Source: Blastococcus colisei
GTDB taxonomy: Bacteria; Actinomycetota; Actinomycetes; Mycobacteriales; Geodermatophilaceae
Direction of reading: 5' to 3'
Length of the DNA: 64,000 nucleotides
Assembly (NCBI RefSeq): GCF_006717095.1
Contig: NZ_VFQE01000001.1
Coordinates: 2,232,001-2,296,000 of the forward strand
Shown piece after piece: positions 59,001-64,000 of this stretch. The notes beneath the pieces were generated by a model. The model was not told where the DNA came from and ran no database searches. It worked only from the letters and a program-made list of their open reading frames with translations. Numbering within the stretch: position 1 is the first letter of the stretch; the number at the start of each line of letters is the position of its first letter. The translations under genes were made by a program, and so were the position numbers.

Positions 59001-59498
59001 GGCGCTGACTCCATCAGCCTCCGACATGGCGGGTGTGTTCCCACGTCGTCCACCCGGCAAGCAGTCCACCGCTGCTGAACGACGGCTGCCAGGCGATTGT
59101 CCCCAGACGGTGGTGTCTGGGTACCCCGCCCCGTCAGGTGAGCACGTCGCGCCGACCCCGGCGGCGAGCCCCGAACCGGCGACCGCGGCCTCGGGTGCCG
59201 TGCCGGGGCTGCGCTCCACGAGCACGACGAAGCACGACAGGACGGTGACGGCGAGGGCGCCGCCGGCCGCCTGCCGCCCCGCGTGTGGCCCATCAGTGCT
59301 GCGACGGTCACGACCCTCGTCCAGCCAACGGTCAGCGTGACTGTCCGCGCGCGCGGCGTGGACCGCGAGGCGGGCGTTGATCAGGGAGAGGGACTAACAC
59401 CGCCGTCCAGACCCGAGTGCCTTGCTGCAGCGGGGGCAGCGGCCGGGCTGGGCCCCGCCGCTGCGAACACCGGGTCCCGGCCGGGCATGAGGTGCTCG
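59001..59498. other. Long intergenic region without supported gene
   Basis: About 500 bp between the YihY start and the promoter of the old yellow enzyme. Short open frames on both strands have no ribosome site, no recognisable domain and Arg/Pro/Ser-rich composition typical of GC-rich antisense frames. The region presumably carries the YihY promoter. I found no RNA fold or repeat that I would name. Confidence 0.6.
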
Positions 59499-59528
59499 TT
59501 GACCTACCGACCGGCCGGTAGATAACTT
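59499..59528 (+). promoter_or_regulatory. Promoter with a TetR-type operator inside the spacer
   Basis: TTGACC (59499-59504) and TAACTT (59523-59528) are separated by 18 bp. CTACCGACCGGCCGGTAG (59504-59521), an 18-bp palindrome with one mismatched pair, fills that spacer. A bound repressor would cover the -35/-10 region. The expected transcription start is about 64 bp before the ATG at 59599. TetR proteins are the common readers of such CCGGCCGG-centred sites, but the regulator gene is not in the window. Confidence 0.75.
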
Positions 59529-59598
59529 TGTGGTCGAGCAGAACTCCGCCGCCGCGGGGTGACGCCGGTCTGCCGAATGCCATGGAGCCAGATCACCG

Positions 59599-60816
59599 AT
59601 GAGCCGAAGCTTGCTGTTCTCCCCGTTCGACATCCGTGGGGTACGGGTCCGCAATCGAGTCGTCGTCTCGCCGATGTGGCAGTACGCCGGCCGAAACGGC
59701 TTTCCGACGGACTGGCACCTGATGCATCTGGGACGGTTCGCCGACGGCGGCGCGGGGATCGTGTTCCAGGAGGGAACCACGGTCGAACGACGCGGATGCG
59801 GGACCCGGGGAGACGTCGGCATCTGGGACGACGACTTCGTCGCGCCCCTCCAGCGGCTGGCGTCGGTCATCTCCGACAACGGGTCGGTCTCCGCCATCCA
59901 ACTCATGCACGCAGGCCGGAAGGCGCGCATGAGCACGCCGATGGAGGGCCGCAAGCCACTGGAACGGTCGCCGGAGATTCCCGACTGGGACGAGTGGGAG
60001 ATCGTGGCCCCGAGCGCGGTACCGCTCCGCGAAGGACTTGCCGCACCGCGCGCCCTGGCGCTGCACGAGGTCGAACAGGTCGTCCAGTCCTTCGTCGACG
60101 CCACGGCGCGCGCAGCGCGGGCGGGCTATCAGGTGGTCGAACTACATGCCGGCCACGGCTACCTGCTCCACCAGTTCCTCTCGCCGGTTACCAACCGCCG
60201 GACCGACCGGTACGGCGGGTCGCTGGAGAACCGTTCGCGGATCCTGCAGGAGATCGTCGAGGGCGTCCGGGCCGTATGGCCGCAGGACCGGCCGGTGTTC
60301 GTCCGGATGTCGGCGGCCGACGGGTCGGGCTGGGGGATCGAGGACACCATCACCGTGGGGCGGCGCCTGCTGGCGGCCGGGGTCGATGTGATCGACTGCT
60401 CGTCCGGTGGTCTGGTCGGTTCCCCCATGGACGCCGCGACACCACTGTCCTACGGCTACCAGGTTCAGTACGCGTCCGAAGTCCGCCGGGGGACCGGCGC
60501 CCCGACCATGGCCGTCGGTCTCATCGTCCATCCGGAGCACGCCGAACGCATCATCGCGGAGGGCCACGCCGACCTGGTGGCCGTAGGCAGGGAAGTTCTC
60601 TACAACCCGAACTGGCCGATCGACGCCGCTGTGAAGCTCGGCGTCGAGGACCCATTCTCCTTGGCGTCGCACCGCACCGCCTACTGGCTCCGGCGTCGCG
60701 CCGAGTCCGTCCCCGACCTCGTCCCGTCGACGTTCCTCCCGGGCGCGGGTAGCGGTGTGCTGGAAGGCCGGGGACCTAGACGGCCCCATCGGTCACGCCG
60801 CGGCGACCCGGCGTAG
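59599..60816 (+). CDS. NADH:flavin oxidoreductase, old yellow enzyme family
   Basis: 405 residues from ATG 59599. FMN TIM barrel: SLLFSPFDIRGVRVRNRVVVSPMWQYAG, HLMHLGRFADGGAGIVFQEGTTV, AIQLMHAGRKA, ELHAGHGYLLHQFLSPVTNRRTDRYGGSLENR near residue 190 and DLVAVGREVLYNPNWP near 325. YqjM-like members reduce activated enones or xenobiotics. The strong operator-controlled promoter suggests induction by a small molecule. It stands apart from the fused OYE domain at 38305 and is a separate gene. The C-terminus is rich in Arg and overlaps the E1 gene end by 24 bp on the other strand. Confidence 0.93.
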   Translation: MSRSLLFSPFDIRGVRVRNRVVVSPMWQYAGRNGFPTDWHLMHLGRFADGGAGIVFQEGTTVERRGCGTRGDVGIWDDDFVAPLQRLASVISDNGSVSAIQLMHAGRKARMSTPMEGRKPLERSPEIPDWDEWEIVAPSAVPLREGLAAPRALALHEVEQVVQSFVDATARAARAGYQVVELHAGHGYLLHQFLSPVTNRRTDRYGGSLENRSRILQEIVEGVRAVWPQDRPVFVRMSAADGSGWGIEDTITVGRRLLAAGVDVIDCSSGGLVGSPMDAATPLSYGYQVQYASEVRRGTGAPTMAVGLIVHPEHAERIIAEGHADLVAVGREVLYNPNWPIDAAVKLGVEDPFSLASHRTAYWLRRRAESVPDLVPSTFLPGAGSGVLEGRGPRRPHRSRRGDPA

Positions 60817-62727
60817 TGCATCGGCGATGGTGCTGCGGTCGGGCAGCCACTCCTGTTCCAGGGACGGGGCGTACGGCGCAGGGGTGAAACGTGCGCCGAC
60901 TCGGACGACCGGGGCGTCGAGGGACCAGAAGCCGTCATCGACGGCCAGCGCTGCCAGCTCGGCTCCCACGCCGAAGTCTCGGACCGCCTCGTGGGCAACC
61001 ACCATGCGATTGGTCTTCCGCAGCGAGGCAAGCACGGTCTCCCGGTCGAGCGGGACGATCGACCGCAGGTCGATGACCTCGACGCTGGTGCCCTCCTGCT
61101 CGAGCACGGCGGCGGCCGCGACAGCCTCGTGCACCATGCGCGAATAGCTGACCAACGTGATGTCGGTGCCCGGACGCACGACGCGAGCCCGGCCGAGTGG
61201 CACGAGGTGGGTCTCGCTCGGGCGCGGCCCCTTCCAGCCGTACTGGGACCGGTTCTCGACGAAGATCACCGGGTTGGGATCCCGGATGGCCGCGCGCAGC
61301 AGGCCGTAGGTCTCCGCCGGCGTCGAGGGCATCACCACCGACAGACCAGGGATGTGGGCGAGCAGGGCCTCGAGACTTTGTGAATGCTGGCTGCCGGAGG
61401 ACCGGCCGGCGCCGAACTGGGTGCGGACGACGAGCGGAAGGCTCGCACGCCCTCCGGTCATGAACCGGAGCTTGGCCGCCTGGTTGAGGAGCTGGTCGAA
61501 GCAGACGCCCAGGAAGTCCATGTACATCAGCTCGACGACCGGGCGCATGCCGGCCATCGCCGCACCGACCGCAGCGCCGAGCAGAGCCGTCTCGGAGATG
61601 GGGCTGTCGAGGACCCGGTCCGGGAACTCCTCGAACAGACCGCGGGTGACGCCGAAGACGCCACCGCCGGCGCCGACGTCGATACCGGCGATGAAGACGT
61701 CGGGATCGGCGGCCAGCTCGTCACGAAGCGCCGAGCGAACGGCATCCATCGTCCGGAAGACCTCGCCGTCGTCACTCAGGGCGGTCTCGGTCACGATGGG
61801 ACGGGGCGTCGACACGTGATCGAACAACGACTGCGGGGGCGGCTCGGGAGCCGCTCTCGCCACCGATACGGCGTGCTCGATCTCGGCCTCGATGTCGCCG
61901 TCGATCGCGGCGATGACGTCGGGGTCGGTGCCGGTGCCGGTGAGCCGACGGAGCAGGACCTGCAGCGGGTCCCGCCCCTTCCACTGGCCGACCTCGTCCT
62001 CGGTGCGGTACCGCTGCGGGTCGCCCTCGTAATGCCCGTGCCAGCGGTAGGTCTCGGCCTCGACCAGAACCGGGCCGGGGGAGTCCCGCAGCCGGGTGAC
62101 CAGTCCGGTCATCAGTTCGGCGACGGCCACGACGTCGTTGCCGTCCACCCAGGCGTAGTCGATGCCGTATCCCGCGGCGCGGTCCTGGAGCGAACCCCGG
62201 GACTGCGTCGGTGCGGCCGAGAACTCGGCGTAGTGGTTGTTCTCGCAGAAGAAGACCACTGGCAGGTCCCAGACCGCGGCCAGGTTCACCGACTCGTGGA
62301 AGGCCCCCTGGGCGACGGCGCCGTCACCGAAGAAGGCGACGGCGATCCGGCCGGAGCCTCGCAGCCGGGCGGCGGTCGCGGCGCCGACGGCGATGGGCAG
62401 CCCGGCGCCCACGATGCCGTTGGCCCCGTAGATGCCCAGATCTGGGTCGGCGATGTGCATAGAGCCTCCGAGGCCCCGGCACGTGCCCGACTCGCGGCCC
62501 ATGAGCTCGGCGAACATGGCCGTCATGTCCATTCCCTTGGCCAGGCAGTGGCCGTGTCCGCGGTGGTTGGACACGACGACGTCGTCCTGGTCGAGCGGCC
62601 AACTGGCGCCGACCGCGCAGGCCTCCTGGCCGATGGACAGGTGCAAGAAGCCGGGGACCTCGGTGGCCCGGTACAGCTCCGACGCCCGCTGCTCGAACCG
62701 TCGGATACGAGCCATCCGCCGGTACAT
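60793..62727 (-). CDS. Fused E1 alpha-beta 2-oxoacid/acetoin-type dehydrogenase
   Basis: 644 residues. The first half is an E1 alpha (MARIRRFEQRASELYRATEVPGFLHLSIGQEA, VVSNHRGHGHCLAKG, the ThDP motif FFGDGAVAQGAFHESVNLAAVWDLPVVFFCENNHYAEFS). The second half is an E1 beta (DVFIAGIDVGAGGGVFGVTRGLFEEFPDRVLDSPISE, GGRASLPLVVRTQFG, SQHSQSLEALLAHIPGLSVVMPSTPAETYGLLRAAIRDPNPVIFVEN). E1 alpha and beta are usually separate genes, so fusion is notable. No E2 or E3 lies in the window. The ATG at 62727 has its GGAG directly adjacent, so the start is uncertain. Downstream of LivF/LivG genes on the same strand. Confidence 0.88.
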   Translation of the reverse strand: MYRRMARIRRFEQRASELYRATEVPGFLHLSIGQEACAVGASWPLDQDDVVVSNHRGHGHCLAKGMDMTAMFAELMGRESGTCRGLGGSMHIADPDLGIYGANGIVGAGLPIAVGAATAARLRGSGRIAVAFFGDGAVAQGAFHESVNLAAVWDLPVVFFCENNHYAEFSAAPTQSRGSLQDRAAGYGIDYAWVDGNDVVAVAELMTGLVTRLRDSPGPVLVEAETYRWHGHYEGDPQRYRTEDEVGQWKGRDPLQVLLRRLTGTGTDPDVIAAIDGDIEAEIEHAVSVARAAPEPPPQSLFDHVSTPRPIVTETALSDDGEVFRTMDAVRSALRDELAADPDVFIAGIDVGAGGGVFGVTRGLFEEFPDRVLDSPISETALLGAAVGAAMAGMRPVVELMYMDFLGVCFDQLLNQAAKLRFMTGGRASLPLVVRTQFGAGRSSGSQHSQSLEALLAHIPGLSVVMPSTPAETYGLLRAAIRDPNPVIFVENRSQYGWKGPRPSETHLVPLGRARVVRPGTDITLVSYSRMVHEAVAAAAVLEQEGTSVEVIDLRSIVPLDRETVLASLRKTNRMVVAHEAVRDFGVGAELAALAVDDGFWSLDAPVVRVGARFTPAPYAPSLEQEWLPDRSTIADALRRVAAA

Positions 62728-62740
62728 CTCCAGCTGGTCG

Positions 62741-63511
62741 CTAGTCGTGGTTCGTCCCCAGGCTCAGGTAGCGTTCGGCGACCTCGGGATGGGCGTCGAA
62801 CTCGTCCCAGCGGCCCTGGAACACCATGGTCCCGCTCTCGCTGGCGAGGACGCCGACCGTCTCGGTCACCTCTCGCGAGAACCACTGCTTGTGTTCGGCC
62901 ACCACGATGGTCAGCGACAGCTGCCGGCGCAGATCCTTGATCGTGTCCACCAGGTCCTCGACGATTCGAGGGGCGAGCCCCTCGCTGGGCTCATCGAGCA
63001 GTAGGACGGACGGCCGGGCGCGAACCGCGCGCGCGATGGCCAGCATCTGCTGCTCGCCGCCGCTCAGGCGTCCGGCATCCCGGGTGCGCATGCCCGCGAG
63101 CAACGGGAACATGTCGTAGACGTCGTCGAGCGCGAGCTGCTTCGAGGCGGTCTTCTGGCTGGGCACCTCCAGGTTCTGGGTGACCGTCAGGCCCGGAAAG
63201 ATCCGGCGGTCCTCGAAGACCAGCGCGAGCCCCCGGCGCGCGCGCTTGTAGGGGCTCTCACGCTGCACGTCGGTGCCGTTGAGCATCACCGTGCCGGTAG
63301 TCTTGGCCAGCAACCCCATCCCGCTGCGCAGGGTGGTGGACTTGCCCGCCCCGTTGCGACCGAGGATGGCCATGCCGTGGCCGCGACCCACCTCGAAGTT
63401 GAGCCCCTTCACGACGTGGCTGCTGCCGTAGTACGCGTGCAGGTCGCCGAGGGCGAACGCCACCGAGCCCGGTTCCGTGGCGCTCTGCCCCTGGATGGCC
63501 TCGGTACTCAT
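62741..63511 (-). CDS. livF: Branched-chain-type ABC transporter ATP-binding protein, LivF-like (second importer)
   Basis: 256 residues from ATG 63511. Walker A GRNGAGKST (about 51-59), Q-loop LVFEDRRIFPG, signature LSGGEQQM (about 149-156), Walker B VLLLDEPSEGLAPRIVE and the switch VVAEHKQW. This is the LivF subtype; VFEDRRIFPGLTVTQNLEVP parallels VPQGRRVW in the first importer. Its stop is 13 bp before the fused E1 start, so the importer and E1 may be one operon. Permease and binding-protein genes presumably lie beyond the right edge. Confidence 0.92.
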   Translation of the reverse strand: MSTEAIQGQSATEPGSVAFALGDLHAYYGSSHVVKGLNFEVGRGHGMAILGRNGAGKSTTLRSGMGLLAKTTGTVMLNGTDVQRESPYKRARRGLALVFEDRRIFPGLTVTQNLEVPSQKTASKQLALDDVYDMFPLLAGMRTRDAGRLSGGEQQMLAIARAVRARPSVLLLDEPSEGLAPRIVEDLVDTIKDLRRQLSLTIVVAEHKQWFSREVTETVGVLASESGTMVFQGRWDEFDAHPEVAERYLSLGTNHD

Positions 63512-64000
63512 GACGCCGCCTTTCCGAGGTATGCCTCTCGCACCGCCGGGTCGGATCGGACCTGATCCGGTTCGCCAGAGGCGATGACCACCCCGTCGGC
63601 CAGGACACTGACCTGCGACGCCAGACGGAAGACCGTCTCCATGTCGTGCTCCACGAGGAGCACCGTCAGGTCTGTCTCGGCATGGAGCCGGGCGAGCACG
63701 TCCGCGCAGCGCAGCACCTCGTCGGGCGACATCCCCGCCATGGGCTCGTCGAGCAGCAAGATGGACGGCTCCTGGGCAAGAGTCAGCGCCAGTTCCACCA
63801 GCTTGCGGTCGCCGTGCGCCAGCTCGGCCACCGGGCGCTCGAACAGCTGAGGGATACCGAGGGTCTCCAGCCGCTGGTGCGCCTCCTCCCGGACCCAGGA
63901 CCGCGGGGACCCCACCCAGCGACCGTCGCGGCGGCTGCCGGAGTTCCGCCATCGGTCCGCCGCTTCCAGAGCGATGGTCAGGTTCTCCTCGACGGTCAGC
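63508..64000 (-). CDS. livG: Branched-chain-type ABC transporter ATP-binding protein, LivG-like (5' end beyond window)
   Basis: About 164 residues of the C-terminal part are visible (LTVEENLTIALEAADRWRN...); Walker A is outside the window. The signature region is LAHGDRKLVELALTLAQEPSILLLDEPMAGMSPDE (HGD variant of LSGGQ as in LivG), then the switch VEHDMETVFRLASQVSVLADGVVIASGEPDQVRSDPAVREAYLG. The stop overlaps the LivF-like start (ATGA). Together they form the ATPase pair of a second Liv-type importer. Confidence 0.9.
   Translation of the reverse strand, partial: LTVEENLTIALEAADRWRNSGSRRDGRWVGSPRSWVREEAHQRLETLGIPQLFERPVAELAHGDRKLVELALTLAQEPSILLLDEPMAGMSPDEVLRCADVLARLHAETDLTVLLVEHDMETVFRLASQVSVLADGVVIASGEPDQVRSDPAVREAYLGKAAS

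Noticed and set aside
58999-59340. Possible small gene in the gap before the old yellow enzyme
   Set aside because: No ribosome site, low-complexity Pro/Ser/Arg composition and no family resemblance on either strand.

Overview
The window is a 64 kb piece of a very GC-rich actinobacterial chromosome. It has dense, overlapping genes, many GTG starts, F420/LLM-type and PaaX-type proteins, a DUF222-HNH (13E12-type) endonuclease under an SOS box, a DUF6158 protein and an IS982-type insertion sequence. This set resembles Geodermatophilaceae (Blastococcus, Geodermatophilus, Modestobacter), but that placement is inference. I see no rRNA, tRNA, CRISPR or phage structural genes.

Layout. 0-11.9 kb is ordinary chromosome: a TetR/acetyltransferase pair, DUF2254 and DUF1330 proteins, a patatin, malate:quinone oxidoreductase, a GH13 glycosidase, a Mug glycosylase and the SOS-linked HNH protein. 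11.9-23.7 kb holds an acyl-CoA dehydrogenase, an EamA transporter, an LLM oxidoreductase and an SDR, then an aerobic benzoyl-CoA epoxide (box) pathway on the minus strand: boxC, boxB, terminator hairpin, benzoate-CoA ligase, a TrxR-like ferredoxin reductase, a 7Fe ferredoxin and a gamma-carbonic anhydrase. No fused BoxA is present; the ferredoxin and its reductase probably replace it. 23.8-31.6 kb is an uptake and catabolism module for an N-acyl or amino-acid-like compound: polar amino acid ABC transporter, M20 and YtcJ-type amidohydrolases, ornithine cyclodeaminase-like enzyme and a LysR regulator. The same two-part LysR-type operator stands in front of the transporter operon and upstream of the cyclodeaminase.

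31.9-47.5 kb looks like an aerobic CoA-dependent aminobenzoate (anthranilate) cluster. It contains livKHMGF-type uptake genes, two PaaX regulators, an aryl-CoA ligase, a fused flavin monooxygenase/old-yellow-enzyme protein, a Rid protein, an SDR, a BadI/MenB-like ring hydrolase, a MaoC-like protein, an amidohydrolase and a thioesterase. Three of its promoters share a -35 embedded in a TTGACG..CGTCAA-type palindrome at fixed spacing from the -10. An IS982 element (47.5-48.7 kb) sits 7 bp upstream of the thioesterase start and marks a junction.

48.7-64 kb is mixed: a frameshifted SGNH hydrolase, lipoprotein esterase, alpha/beta hydrolase, a kynurenine formamidase-like cyclase coupled to a ThDP enzyme, a DivIVA-like coiled coil coupled to a globin-reductase next to a flavohemoglobin, a sulfotransferase, a YihY membrane protein, an old yellow enzyme with an operator inside its promoter spacer, a fused E1 alpha-beta 2-oxoacid dehydrogenase, and two LivF/LivG ATPases running off the right edge.
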